Assembly: GCF_030813495.1 (NCBI RefSeq) | Contig: NZ_JAUSUI010000012.1 | Span: 1 to 64,000, forward strand | Direction of reading: 5' to 3' | DNA length: 64,000 bases | From: Ancylobacter polymorphus | GTDB taxonomy: Bacteria > Pseudomonadota > Alphaproteobacteria > Rhizobiales > Xanthobacteraceae | Part shown: piece by piece, positions 47,733 through 56,592 of the stretch | Layout of the letters: the number at the start of each line of letters is the position of its first letter | How positions within the stretch are numbered: the first letter of the stretch is position 1 | Made by a program: the position numbers and the translations under genes | Notes under the pieces: model-generated | The model's database searches: none | The model's input: the letters and a program-made list of their open reading frames with translations, nothing else | Told to the model about the DNA's origin: nothing

Positions 47733-48539
47733 CTAGCGCCCCAGATAGACTTCGATGACGCGCTCATTGGCGCTCACCTGATCGAGCGTCCCCTCGGCCA
47801 GCACAGAACCTTCATGCAGGCACATGACCCGCACGCCGAGGTCACGCACGAAGGTCATGTCGTGCTCGACCACCACGACCGAATGGCCGTTGGCGTTGAT
47901 CGCCCGCAGCAGTTCGGCGGTCTGGGCGGTCTCCGCGTCAGTCATGCCAGCGACCGGCTCGTCGACCAACAGGAGCTTGGGGTCCTGCGCCAGCAGCATG
48001 CCGATTTCCAGCCACTGCTTCTGCCCGTGCGACAACGCCCCACCGAGGCGGTCGCGGTGCTCGGTGAGACGGATGGTCTCGAAAATCTCGTCGATGCGCT
48101 CGCGCTCCGCCGCACTTTCGCGCCGGAAGATGTTCGGCAATGCCCGCCGCTGGCCCTTCAGCGCGAGGCGGAGATTGTCGAGCACCGTGTGGCTCTCGAA
48201 CACGGTCGGCTTCTGGAACTTGCGACCGATGCCCAACGTGGCGATCTGCGTCTCGTCCAGCTTGGTGAGATCGGTGGTGCCACCATTGAAGAACACGTCG
48301 CCCCGATCGGGACGGGTCTTGCCGGTGATGACATCCATCATCGTCGTTTTGCCGGCGCCATTGGGGCCGATCACGGCCCGCATCTCGCCGGGATCGACGG
48401 TGAAGGACAGCGCGTTGAGCGCGCGGAAGCCATCGAAGGTCACGGTGACGGCGTCGAGATAGAGCAGCGCCTCGGTCAGCTCCTTCTTCGCGGCAGGTGC
48501 CGCCTCGGCAAGGGGTTCGAGCGTCGCGGTGTCGGTCAT
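47733..48539 (-). CDS. urtD: Urea ABC transporter ATPase UrtD
   Basis: A 268-residue LivG-type ATPase. Start ATG 48539 after GAGGGAGAG. An N-terminal Ala/Glu-rich extension of about 25 residues comes before the ATPase fold. Walker A GPNGAGKTT, LSHGQKQWLEIG signature (the SHGQ form is typical of UrtD), Walker B LLLVDEPVAGMTD. Partner of UrtE. The 3' end of urtC overlaps or adjoins its start within 12 bases. Confidence 0.93.
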   Translation of the reverse strand: MTDTATLEPLAEAAPAAKKELTEALLYLDAVTVTFDGFRALNALSFTVDPGEMRAVIGPNGAGKTTMMDVITGKTRPDRGDVFFNGGTTDLTKLDETQIATLGIGRKFQKPTVFESHTVLDNLRLALKGQRRALPNIFRRESAAERERIDEIFETIRLTEHRDRLGGALSHGQKQWLEIGMLLAQDPKLLLVDEPVAGMTDAETAQTAELLRAINANGHSVVVVEHDMTFVRDLGVRVMCLHEGSVLAEGTLDQVSANERVIEVYLGR

Positions 48540-48550
48540 GTCGCTCTCCC

Positions 48551-49714
48551 TCACTCGGCCGGGCCGGGCGCGGCTATGGGCGCGCCCGGTATGTCATCAT
48601 GCGGCCGGCGCTTCTCGCGCCAGTCGTAATAGGTGCCGACGATGCCCTTGGGCAGGAACAGGGTGACGGCGACGAACAGGCCGCCGAGCATGAACAGCCA
48701 GTACGGGGCGAGGATGCCTGACGTGAAATAGGTCTTGGCGTAGTTCACCAGCACCGCCCCCAGCGCCGCGCCGACCAGCGTGCCACGCCCGCCGACCGCC
48801 ACCCAGACGATGATCTCGATGGAATTGGCCGGCGAGAACTCGGAGGGGTTGATGATGCCGACCTGCGGGACATAGAGCGCGCCGGCAATACCCGCGAGCA
48901 TGGCGGAAACGACGAAGGCGACCAGCTTGTAGTTCTCCGCGCGGTAGCCGGTGAAGCGCACGCGGGTTTCCGCATCGCGGATGGCGACCAGCACCTTGCC
49001 GAAATGCGAGCGCACGAGGAAGCGGCACAGAACATAGCCGAGCCCCAGCGCCACCGCCGACAGCACGAACAGCACCAGCCGCGTGCCGTCCGCCTGTATG
49101 TTGAAGCCGAGAATGTCCTTGAAGTCTGTGAGGCCGTTATTGCCACCGAAACCCATATCGTTGCGGAAGAAGGCCAGCAGCAGGGCGAAGGTCATCGCCT
49201 GGGTGATGATGGACAGGTACACGCCGGTGACGCGCGAGCGGAAGGCGAACCAGCCGAACACCAGCGCAAGAAGGCCCGGCGCCAGCAGCACCATCAGTGC
49301 GGCGAAGGGGAACATGTCGAAGCCGTACCAGAACCAGGGCAGTTCCTTCCAATTGAGGAACACCATGAAATCCGGCAGCACCGGGTCGCCATAGACGCCG
49401 CGCGTGCCGATCTGGCGCATCAGATACATGCCCATCGCATAGCCGCCGAGCGCGAAGAACGCGCCCTGCCCGAGCGAGAGAATGCCGACATAGCCCCAGA
49501 TGAGATCCACCGAGAGTGCGAGCAGCGCATAGGTCAGATATTTGCCGAGCAGCGAGACCACATAGGTCGGCACATGCACCGCCGAGTCCGGCGTCACGGC
49601 AAGGTTGAGGACGGGAACCAGCACCGCGACGACGGCGAGCACGATGAGAAAAACGATGCCGCTGGTGCCAAGCAGGGCGGGCGGTCGGGTCATGGCTAAG
49701 CCCTTGGTATTCAT
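48551..49714 (-). CDS. urtC: Urea ABC transporter permease UrtC
   Basis: A 387-residue LivM-type permease with about ten hydrophobic helices. Its start at 49714 overlaps the urtB stop; an inner ATG at 49693 (MTRPPALL) with AAGGG upstream is an alternative. GYVGILSLGQGAFFALGGYAMGMYLMRQ and AVGGRGTLVGAALGAVLVNYAKT are the LivHM-family blocks. Pairs with UrtB. Confidence 0.92.
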   Translation of the reverse strand: MNTKGLAMTRPPALLGTSGIVFLIVLAVVAVLVPVLNLAVTPDSAVHVPTYVVSLLGKYLTYALLALSVDLIWGYVGILSLGQGAFFALGGYAMGMYLMRQIGTRGVYGDPVLPDFMVFLNWKELPWFWYGFDMFPFAALMVLLAPGLLALVFGWFAFRSRVTGVYLSIITQAMTFALLLAFFRNDMGFGGNNGLTDFKDILGFNIQADGTRLVLFVLSAVALGLGYVLCRFLVRSHFGKVLVAIRDAETRVRFTGYRAENYKLVAFVVSAMLAGIAGALYVPQVGIINPSEFSPANSIEIIVWVAVGGRGTLVGAALGAVLVNYAKTYFTSGILAPYWLFMLGGLFVAVTLFLPKGIVGTYYDWREKRRPHDDIPGAPIAAPGPAE

Positions 49715-51348
49715 GCCTCAATCGACCTTCCCTTGAGGGCGAAGAGGCCTCTTGGGCGCTTCTGGATGAACAGGATGACGATGACCAGCAACGCGATCTT
49801 GCCGAGCACGGCGCCGGCATAGGGTTCCAGCAATTTGTTGGCGACGCCGAGCGTCATGGCGCCCACCAGCGTACCCCAGAGGTTGCCGACGCCGCCGAAC
49901 ACGACGACGAGGAAACTGTCGATGATGTAGCTCTGTCCGAGGTTTGGCGACACATTGTCGATCTGGCTCAGCGCCACCCCGGCCATGCCGGCGATGCCGG
50001 AGCCGAGGCCGAAGGTCATCGCGTCGACCCAGTTGGTGCGGATGCCCATAGAGGCAGCCATCCGACGGTTCTGCGTCACGGCCCGCATTTCAAGGCCGAT
50101 GCGGGTCAGCCGAAGCGTCGCGAGCAGCGCGAAAAACACCAGCAATGAGAAGACGATAATCCATAGCCGCCCCGAGGTGATCGCCAGCTGGCCGATCTCG
50201 AAGCTGCCGGACATCCAGCTTGGGGCGCCGACTTCGCGGTTAGTGGGGCCGAAAATGGTGCGGATCGCCTGCTGCAGGATCAGCGAAATGCCCCATGTCG
50301 CAAGGAGTGTCTCCAGCGCCCGGCCGTAGAGAAAGCGGATGACGGTGCGTTCGATGAGGACGCCGATGAGGCCGGTGAAGACGAAAGCGAGCGGGATGGC
50401 GATCAGCAGCGACACGTCGAACAGGCCGGGATAGGAGGTGCGGATCACCTCCTGCACGACGAAGGTGGTGTAGGCCCCGAGCATGACCATTTCGCCATGC
50501 GCCATGTTGATGACGCCCATCACGCCGAAGGTGATGGCGAGTCCGATGGCGGCCAGCAGCAGCACCGAGCCGAGCGAGAGGCCGTACCAGACATTCTGCG
50601 CCATGCCCCACAAAGCGAGGTTGCGCTCGATGCCGGCGATCGCGTCGGCAGCGGCCTGCTTCACCTCCGGCGCCGCGCTGTCCGGCACCGAGCGCAGGAT
50701 GGCGAGCGCGTCCTGATTGCCCTCGGCCCCCACCAGCTCGACGGCGGCGATGCGCTCGGCCGGGGTGATGCCTTCCTTGCCGATCAGGATCGAGGCGCGG
50801 GCGAGGTTCATCGCCGACTTCACCTTCGGGTCGCTCTCCTTGGCGAGCGCGGCTTCCAGCGCCGGCAGGGCGGCCTCGTCGCGCGAGCGGCCCACCGCCA
50901 GCGCGGCCTCCCGCCGCTTGCCGGCATCGGGGCTCACCAGCGAGAGGGCGCCATTCGCCGCATCAATGGCTCGGCGGACGCGGTTATTGACGCGCACCGG
51001 CTTGACGGCGGGCGCCTCGGCGACCGGCTGCAGGGTCAGCGGGTCGAGCAGCGCTCCAGCCTCGCCCTGGATGAACAGGCGCGGCGGCGTGCCGCCGAAG
51101 ACGAGCTTGCCCTCGGCCAGCGCCGTGACGATTCCGGCGGCGGCCGGGCTGCCGCTCAGCGCCAGCGCGCCGAGCGCGGCTTCGGTGTCGTCATATTTGT
51201 TGGTGGTGAGCTGGGCCAGCGGCGCGCTGATGTCCGGGGCGCCAGCGTCCTGCGCGGCGGCGCGCCCGAACGGGGCGGCGGCACACAGCAGGGCGAGCGC
51301 ACAGAGCAGGCGGGCGAAGCGGAAAAGGCGAGCGCGTGAGGTCATCAT
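49711..51348 (-). CDS. urtB: Urea ABC transporter permease UrtB
   Basis: A 545-residue LivH-type permease. It has a signal-like N-terminus and a soluble helical region of about 200 residues (HEAT-like: SRDEAALPALEAALAKESDPKV) before the first permease helix near residue 255. This long extension is usual in proteobacterial UrtB. The core carries GVMGVINMAHGEMVMLGAYTT and VFGGVGNLWGTLVGAMTLG. The urtA-urtB gap holds a strong hairpin. Confidence 0.92.
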   Translation of the reverse strand: MMTSRARLFRFARLLCALALLCAAAPFGRAAAQDAGAPDISAPLAQLTTNKYDDTEAALGALALSGSPAAAGIVTALAEGKLVFGGTPPRLFIQGEAGALLDPLTLQPVAEAPAVKPVRVNNRVRRAIDAANGALSLVSPDAGKRREAALAVGRSRDEAALPALEAALAKESDPKVKSAMNLARASILIGKEGITPAERIAAVELVGAEGNQDALAILRSVPDSAAPEVKQAAADAIAGIERNLALWGMAQNVWYGLSLGSVLLLAAIGLAITFGVMGVINMAHGEMVMLGAYTTFVVQEVIRTSYPGLFDVSLLIAIPLAFVFTGLIGVLIERTVIRFLYGRALETLLATWGISLILQQAIRTIFGPTNREVGAPSWMSGSFEIGQLAITSGRLWIIVFSLLVFFALLATLRLTRIGLEMRAVTQNRRMAASMGIRTNWVDAMTFGLGSGIAGMAGVALSQIDNVSPNLGQSYIIDSFLVVVFGGVGNLWGTLVGAMTLGVANKLLEPYAGAVLGKIALLVIVILFIQKRPRGLFALKGRSIEA

Positions 51349-51462
51349 CGTCCGTCGATGTGGCGCTGCGGAAGACCGGAGCGGGCTCCGGCGGCGACGG
51401 CGGTACGCGAAAGCGGGAGGGGCTCCCGGCCGACCTAGGGCCCCAGAGGGGCCGGGCCGGTT

Positions 51463-51485
51463 CCGGCCGCCGCGAGGGCGGCCGG
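51463..51485 (-). terminator. Intercistronic hairpin between urtA and urtB
   Basis: CCGGCCGCC / GGCGGCCGG forms a nine-base perfect stem with a five-base loop (51472-51476), with a second short stem GGCCCC/GGGGCC at 51439-51453. No T-run. Probably an attenuator or mRNA stabiliser after the highly expressed binding protein gene. Confidence 0.65.
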
Positions 51486-51537
51486 AGATGTCAGGCGAAG
51501 CAGGTGGGAGGGGATGCCCCCCGCCCGCGGCGCGGCC

Positions 51538-52845
51538 TCACTGGCCGGCGCCGCCGCACTTGCCGGTCTTGACGTTGAAGTTGCCGCAGGAGAGCGGCTT
51601 GCGCCAATCGGCGATCAGGTCCTTAGAGCCTTCGAGATAGGGGGACCATTCCTCGGCGACGATCAGGCCGGGGGTCTGCTCAACGATGTCGAACTGGCCG
51701 TCTTCCTTGATCTCGCCGATGAGCACCGGCTTGGTGATGTGGTGGTTCGGCATCATGGCCGAGAAGCCGCCGGAGAGGTTCGGCACGGTGACGCCGATCA
51801 GCGCGTCGATGACCTTATCGGCATCCGTGGTGCCGGCCTTCTCGACCGCCTTCACCCACATGTTGAAGCCGATGACGGTGGCTTCCATCGGGTCGTTGGT
51901 CACGCGCTTGTCGTTCTTGGTGAAGGCCTGCCACTTCTTGATGAAGGCGGCGTTCTCCGGCACATCGACCGACTGGAAGTAGTTCCAGGCCGCGAGGTGG
52001 CCGACCAGCGGCTTGGTGTCGATGCCGGCGAGTTCTTCTTCACCCACCGAGAAGGCCACGACCGGAATGTCGGTGGCCTTGATGCCCTGGTTGCCGAGTT
52101 CCTTGTAGAACGGCACGTTGGCATCGCCGTTGATGGTGGAGACTACCGCCGTCTTCTTGCCCGCCGAGCCGAACTTCTTGATGTCGGCGACGATGGTCTG
52201 CCAGTCGGAATGACCGAACGGCGTGTAGTTGATCATGATGTCTTCGGACTTGACGCCCTTGGACTTCAGATAGGCTTCAAGGATCTTGTTGGTCGTGCGC
52301 GGATAGACATAGTCGGTGCCGGCGAGCACCCAGCGCTGCACGCCCTCATTCTCCATGAGGTAATCGACCGCCGGAATGGCCTGCTGGTTCGGGGCGGCGC
52401 CGGTGTAGAACACGTTGCGCTCGCTCTCCTCGCCCTCATACTGGACCGGGTAGAACAGAATGCTGTTGAGCTCCTTGAACACCGGGAGCACGGACTTGCG
52501 CGACACCGAGGTCCAGCAGCCGAACACCACCGCGACCTTCTCCTTGGCGATGAGTTCGCGCGCCTTTTCGGCGAAGAGCGGCCAGTTCGAGGCGGGATCG
52601 ACCACCACGGCTTCCAGCTTCTTGCCGAGCACGCCGCCGGCCGCGTTCTGCTCCTGCACCATGAACAGCACGGTGTCCTTCAGCGTCGTCTCGCTGATCG
52701 CCATGGTGCCGGACAGAGAGTGCAGCACGCCGACCTTGATCGTCTCCTGGGCGCTCGCGACGCCGCCTCCGGCCAGCGCCAGCGCAGCCGCACCCACAAG
52801 CGCGCGACCGGCCATACGCCGGGCATGCGTGAACATGTTCAGCAT
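51538..52845 (-). CDS. urtA: Urea ABC transporter binding protein UrtA
   Basis: A 435-residue periplasmic binding protein with a signal peptide (MAGRALVGAAALALAGGGVASA). AGAAGGG precedes ATG 52845. IKVGVLHSLSGTMAISETTLKD and VFGCWTSVSRKSVLPVFKE and YPVQYEGEESERNVFYTGAAPNQQ are the urea/short-amide subfamily blocks. Binds urea at low concentration. First gene of the urt-ure operon and preceded by a sigma-54 promoter. Confidence 0.94.
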   Translation of the reverse strand: MLNMFTHARRMAGRALVGAAALALAGGGVASAQETIKVGVLHSLSGTMAISETTLKDTVLFMVQEQNAAGGVLGKKLEAVVVDPASNWPLFAEKARELIAKEKVAVVFGCWTSVSRKSVLPVFKELNSILFYPVQYEGEESERNVFYTGAAPNQQAIPAVDYLMENEGVQRWVLAGTDYVYPRTTNKILEAYLKSKGVKSEDIMINYTPFGHSDWQTIVADIKKFGSAGKKTAVVSTINGDANVPFYKELGNQGIKATDIPVVAFSVGEEELAGIDTKPLVGHLAAWNYFQSVDVPENAAFIKKWQAFTKNDKRVTNDPMEATVIGFNMWVKAVEKAGTTDADKVIDALIGVTVPNLSGGFSAMMPNHHITKPVLIGEIKEDGQFDIVEQTPGLIVAEEWSPYLEGSKDLIADWRKPLSCGNFNVKTGKCGGAGQ

Positions 52846-52904
52846 CTTTATTCCCTTCTGGAGTACACACGCAGGACCCCCGTCCGCGTGCCGAAGGGAT
52901 TGTT

Positions 52905-52920
52905 TGCAACCCGCGTGCCA
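52905..52920 (-). promoter_or_regulatory. Sigma-54 promoter of urtA
   Basis: Read on the minus strand, TGGCAC-GCGGG-TTGCA matches the -24/-12 consensus TGGCAC-N5-TTGC(A/T) at every conserved base. The predicted transcript start is about 45-50 bases before the urtA ATG. Sigma-54 needs an activator such as NtrC, in keeping with nitrogen control of urea use. Confidence 0.85.
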
Positions 52921-53291
52921 AGGGCGGCATTGCGGCCGGTAACGGGGATCGGCCTCGCTTTGGGTTCCGGCGGACGACGCAGCAGCGAAACAATTAGCCT
53001 ATTTTTTAATCAAAAATGCAACGAATTGCACATCATAGCCGATCCATGCCGTGATCGCCTGTTTCTTGCGCAGCGCCTCCCGTCCGCACGGCGCCTTGCT
53101 GGCGCCGCAACGTGACGAGCGCGGCAGATGAATGGGGTTATCAGATACCGACTGTGGCAACGTCGGAGGGGCGCCGCGTCGAGGAGGCGTGCGCGGGTCG
53201 CCTCGTTCGCCCCCCGGGACAAGCCTCACCCTGGGGGCGGCCGAGCGGGGGACGGCGCGACCAGCGCGGCGTCTCCCGGCGTAACGGGCGA
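52921..53291. other. Upstream control region of urtA
   Basis: No gene. An AT-rich patch at about 52990-53020 is followed by TGCAACGAATTGCA (53017-53030), an imperfect analogue of the NtrC site pattern TGCAC-N-GTGCA and about 100 bases upstream of the -24 element. That is a suitable distance for an enhancer, but it is a weak match. Confidence 0.4.
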
Positions 53292-53319
53292 GGCGTGCCG
53301 GTCCGCCGACCGGCACGCC
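53292..53319 (-). terminator. Terminator after the outer-membrane protein gene
   Basis: A 12-bp perfect stem GGCGTGCCGGTC / GACCGGCACGCC with loop CGCC, eleven bases after the stop of the minus-strand porin-like gene at 53330. Lacks a T-run. Confidence 0.75.
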
Positions 53320-53329
53320 CTACCTTCGG

Positions 53330-54193
53330 TCAGAACACGTAGTTGATGGTGAGCGCGACCGCCTGATTGTTCGCGGTCGCGGAATAATTGCCGCCCGAGG
53401 TGCCGGAGAATTCAACCGTCGGATAGACCGTATCGAACTGGTTGAGGAACTTATTGGTCACCGTGGACGAGGCCGTATAGGAGTAATTCAGGTCGAGGAA
53501 CCAGTTGCGCGTGAGGAAATAGGTGACGCCGACGGTCGCGGTGCCGCCCCACACCCAGTCGGACGACGAGAAATAGCCGGGTGTCCCGGACACATCGTAG
53601 CGATGGTCGAGTTCGGCGAAGCCGATCAGGCCGTTCATGTTGGAATTCACGCGCGAGAGCGTCGGGCCGGCGCCGCCATAGACGAACCCGCGGCCGAAGG
53701 AATAACCGATCAGTGGCACCAGCGCGAACTGATGTTCGATTTCCACCTTGTAGTTCTGCAGCAGGTAATTGCCGTTGAATGTGCCGGAAATTTCGCCGGA
53801 ATAGCTGCCGGTCTGCGGGATGAGAATGTTGTCGCGCGAGCCCGTGAGCCCAAGGCTGTTATAGCTGAACTTGGCTCCCCATATCCAGGGCGTGTCGTTG
53901 ATCGTGCGGTAGAAGCCGCCCTGCAGCACGAATGAGGCGCCGGTTTCGTTCCCGAGATCGGGATAGGTCGATCCTGCCGCCTGCCCATTCGCGACCCAGA
54001 AACCGAGGGCGTAGACATCGCTGACGCCGAAGCCGAACAGATCCTGATTGCCGAAATCCGCCTTGTTCAAGGCCGCGCCGGCACCGATGAAGACGCCATT
54101 CGCCGGCATGAGCGGCTCGGACGCTTCCTGCGCCTGCGCCGCCAGCGGCAGGCCCGCAAGGCACAGTGCAAAACCAAAGATGCGGTAGTTCAT
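53330..54193 (-). CDS. Outer-membrane beta-barrel protein
   Basis: A 287-residue exported protein. Signal peptide residues 1-21 (cleavage after AQA). The mature part consists of long amphipathic strands with Tyr/Trp/Gly girdles (NWFLDLNYSYTASSTV, GFVYGGAGPTLSRV) and ends INYVF with a terminal Phe. It resembles the outer-membrane/porin proteins of Rhizobiales (Omp25-like fold) but without a firm family match. It lies between the urt operon and an aminotransferase gene, transcribed alone. Confidence 0.78.
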   Translation of the reverse strand: MNYRIFGFALCLAGLPLAAQAQEASEPLMPANGVFIGAGAALNKADFGNQDLFGFGVSDVYALGFWVANGQAAGSTYPDLGNETGASFVLQGGFYRTINDTPWIWGAKFSYNSLGLTGSRDNILIPQTGSYSGEISGTFNGNYLLQNYKVEIEHQFALVPLIGYSFGRGFVYGGAGPTLSRVNSNMNGLIGFAELDHRYDVSGTPGYFSSSDWVWGGTATVGVTYFLTRNWFLDLNYSYTASSTVTNKFLNQFDTVYPTVEFSGTSGGNYSATANNQAVALTINYVF

Positions 54194-54323
54194 GGATCAA
54201 TCCCCCGTGATGAGTGCGGCGGAGGATAGGGACGAGGATACCGCCCTCAACGTCGAATTTTGTTCATATCCTGCTAACCATAGGTCGCGGGCTGAGGAGC
54301 AACATCAAGCTGTTAGCCGGCGA

Positions 54324-55475
54324 TCAGCCGGCGTTCAGCCCGCTCAGCCGCTCCAGAGCGCGGTCGAGCGTGGCGTCGGTCTTGGCGAAGCACAGCCGCA
54401 CCACGCTCTCCACCGGGTCCTGCGCATAGAAGGCCGAGACGGGGATCGCCGCCACGCCCTCGCGCGCCACCAGCGACAGGCAGAACGCCTCGTCGCGCAG
54501 CTGCGGCGACAGCGCGGCGAGATCGACATTGAGGAAATAGGTGCCGGCGGAGGGCAGCACGCTCAGCCCGATTCGCGTCAGCCCCTCCGCCAGCCGGTCG
54601 CGCGAGCGCTGGAGCCCGGCGCGCATGGCGAGAAACCACTCGCGCTCCTTGCCCAGCCCATAGGCAACGGCGTGCTGCAGCGCCGGCGGCGTGGTGAAGG
54701 TGAGAAACTGGTGCGCCTTGGACAGCACGCGCATCAGCTCCGGCGCAGCGCAGACGAAGCCGACCTTCCAGCCGGTCATGCCGAAGATCTTGCCGGCCGA
54801 GCCGATCTTCACCGCGCGCTCGCGCATCCCCGGCAAGGCGAGAACCGACTGATGCGCAAGGCCGTCGAAGATGACGTGTTCCCACACCTCGTCGCTCACC
54901 AGCACAGCGCCGGAGCGGGTGCAGAAATGGGCAAGCAGCGCGAGTTCCCCGCCGTCGAACACGCGGCCCGTGGGATTGTGCGGATTGTTGAACAGCACCA
55001 GCCTGGTGCGCGGCGTAAACGCGGCTGCCAGCGCGTCCTCGGTAAGCCGCCAGTGCGGCGGCACCAGCCGCACCAGGCGCGGCACGCCGCCGGCGCGCTT
55101 CACCAGCGGCAGATAGGCGTCATAGAGCGGCTGGAACAGCACCACCTCGTCGCCCGGCTCGATCAGCGCAAGCAGCGCGCCGGCAATGGCCTCGGTGGCG
55201 CCAGAGGTCACCATCACCTCGCGCTCCGGGTCGAGGTCGAGCCCCTGCCAGTCGCGGTAATGAGTGGCCACCGCGCGGCGAAGATCCATTGTGCCCATCA
55301 TCGGCGGGTACTGGTTCCAGCCGTCGAGCACCGCTTCCGCCGCTTTCTCGCGCACGTCGCGCGGGCCGGGATCGTCCGGGAAACCCTGGCCGAGATTGAC
55401 CGCCTCATGCTGGCGCGCCAGCGCCGACATAGTCTCGAACACGGTGGTCGGCAGGGCGGCGAAAAGCGAATTCAT
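54324..55475 (-). CDS. PLP-dependent class I/II aminotransferase
   Basis: A 383-residue enzyme. ATG 55475 after AGGA. The PLP Lys lies in GSAGKIFGMTGWKVGFV, and NNPHNPTGRVF, SDEVWEHVIFDG and ASFGATEAI-like TSGATEAIAGAL are the fold type I blocks. The wording (QGFPDDPGPRDVREKA, YPPMMG) resembles methionine/kynurenine aminotransferase-type enzymes (YbdL/KAT group), so aromatic or methionine-type keto acids are likely. Longer reading to 55865 is not supported by an RBS. Confidence 0.87.
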   Translation of the reverse strand: MNSLFAALPTTVFETMSALARQHEAVNLGQGFPDDPGPRDVREKAAEAVLDGWNQYPPMMGTMDLRRAVATHYRDWQGLDLDPEREVMVTSGATEAIAGALLALIEPGDEVVLFQPLYDAYLPLVKRAGGVPRLVRLVPPHWRLTEDALAAAFTPRTRLVLFNNPHNPTGRVFDGGELALLAHFCTRSGAVLVSDEVWEHVIFDGLAHQSVLALPGMRERAVKIGSAGKIFGMTGWKVGFVCAAPELMRVLSKAHQFLTFTTPPALQHAVAYGLGKEREWFLAMRAGLQRSRDRLAEGLTRIGLSVLPSAGTYFLNVDLAALSPQLRDEAFCLSLVAREGVAAIPVSAFYAQDPVESVVRLCFAKTDATLDRALERLSGLNAG

Positions 55476-55611
55476 GACGGGTCCTGCGGCAGGTTCACGG
55501 CCTTCCTTAGCTCCGCCCCGGCGCCGGTGAAAGGGCACAGCGACGTGCGGCACCGTCATACCGGCGTCAACGCCGGGCCCTACACCTCGGCGCAACTCAG
55601 GAGCGCCCGAA

Positions 55612-56571
55612 ATGAAACGCCTGCTGATGGCCACGCTGATCGCCGCCACGCTGCTGCCGGCGGCGACGCGGGCGGAACCCGTCGAACTCACGGTGATGAG
55701 CTTCAACATCTGGGGCGGCGGCGCCAATGCCGGCAAGCCCGTCGACGAGACGGTGGCTGTGATCAGGGCGGTCGACCCGGACATCGTCGCGCTGCTGGAA
55801 ACCCGGCCGGAGCCGGACCCCTGCGACGCCGATAACTGCGTGCCGACCGGCCCCAGCGTCGCCAAGGAGATCGCCGGGCGGCTCGGCTATTTCTATTACG
55901 ACCAGGCCAAGCAGAACCCGGCTCTGTGGGGCGGCGCGATCCTGAGCCGCACCCCCATCCTCCAGCCGACGGCGAACGATCTCGGCGTCGCGATCGAGGT
56001 GAAGGGCCGCAAGGTCTTCGCCTATGCGCTGCACCTGCCGGATTTCCCCTACCAGCCCTATCAACTGCTCGGCATCGACTATGGCCCGGCGCCGAAGCTC
56101 GCCACCGCCGACGGGGCGATCGCGGCGGCGAAGGCGGCGCGCGGGCCGGCCATCGACCTGTTCCTGCAGGATCTGAAGGAAGCGGACGGCGCCGACGCGG
56201 TGTTCGTGTTCGGCGACTTCAACGAGCCCTCGCATCTCGACTGGACCGAGGCGGCGGTGAAGGCCGGGCGCCAGCCGCTCGCCGTCGCCTGGCCGACCTC
56301 GCGGCGCCTGACGGATGAGGCCGGCTTTCTCGACCTGTTCCGCGTCGCCTATCCCGACCCGGCCGCCAAGCCCGGCATGACCTGGACCACCACCAGCGAG
56401 CCGACCGACCCGAGCGACCATCACGACCGCATCGACTTCACCTATGGCCGCGCCGCCGGCCTCACCGTGGTGAAGGCCGGCATTGTCGGCGAGAAGGCGC
56501 CGGAGGCCGACTTGGTGGTCACGCCCTGGCCGTCCGACCACCGCGCCAGCATGGCCGTCGTCCGGTTCTGA
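55612..56571 (+). CDS. Exported endonuclease/exonuclease/phosphatase family protein
   Basis: A 319-residue secreted protein with signal peptide (LLMATLIAATLLPAATRA). AGGAG precedes the ATG. The EEP fold is clear: VMSFNIWGGGANAG, ALLETRPEPD (Glu ligand), FVFGDFNEPSHLDW, DRIDFTYG and WPSDHRASM (Asp-His pair). It would be a metal-dependent phosphodiesterase or phosphatase in the periplasm or outside. Substrate not known; convergent with the DUF1513 gene. Confidence 0.85.
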   Translation: MKRLLMATLIAATLLPAATRAEPVELTVMSFNIWGGGANAGKPVDETVAVIRAVDPDIVALLETRPEPDPCDADNCVPTGPSVAKEIAGRLGYFYYDQAKQNPALWGGAILSRTPILQPTANDLGVAIEVKGRKVFAYALHLPDFPYQPYQLLGIDYGPAPKLATADGAIAAAKAARGPAIDLFLQDLKEADGADAVFVFGDFNEPSHLDWTEAAVKAGRQPLAVAWPTSRRLTDEAGFLDLFRVAYPDPAAKPGMTWTTTSEPTDPSDHHDRIDFTYGRAAGLTVVKAGIVGEKAPEADLVVTPWPSDHRASMAVVRF

Positions 56572-56592
56572 TCACGTCGCCGCTGGCGGGGC

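Noticed and set aside
53017..53032. A second sigma-54-like element on the minus strand
   Set aside because: The -24 half lacks the GG and C-A-C bases; only the -12 TTGCA fits, so it was not called a promoter.
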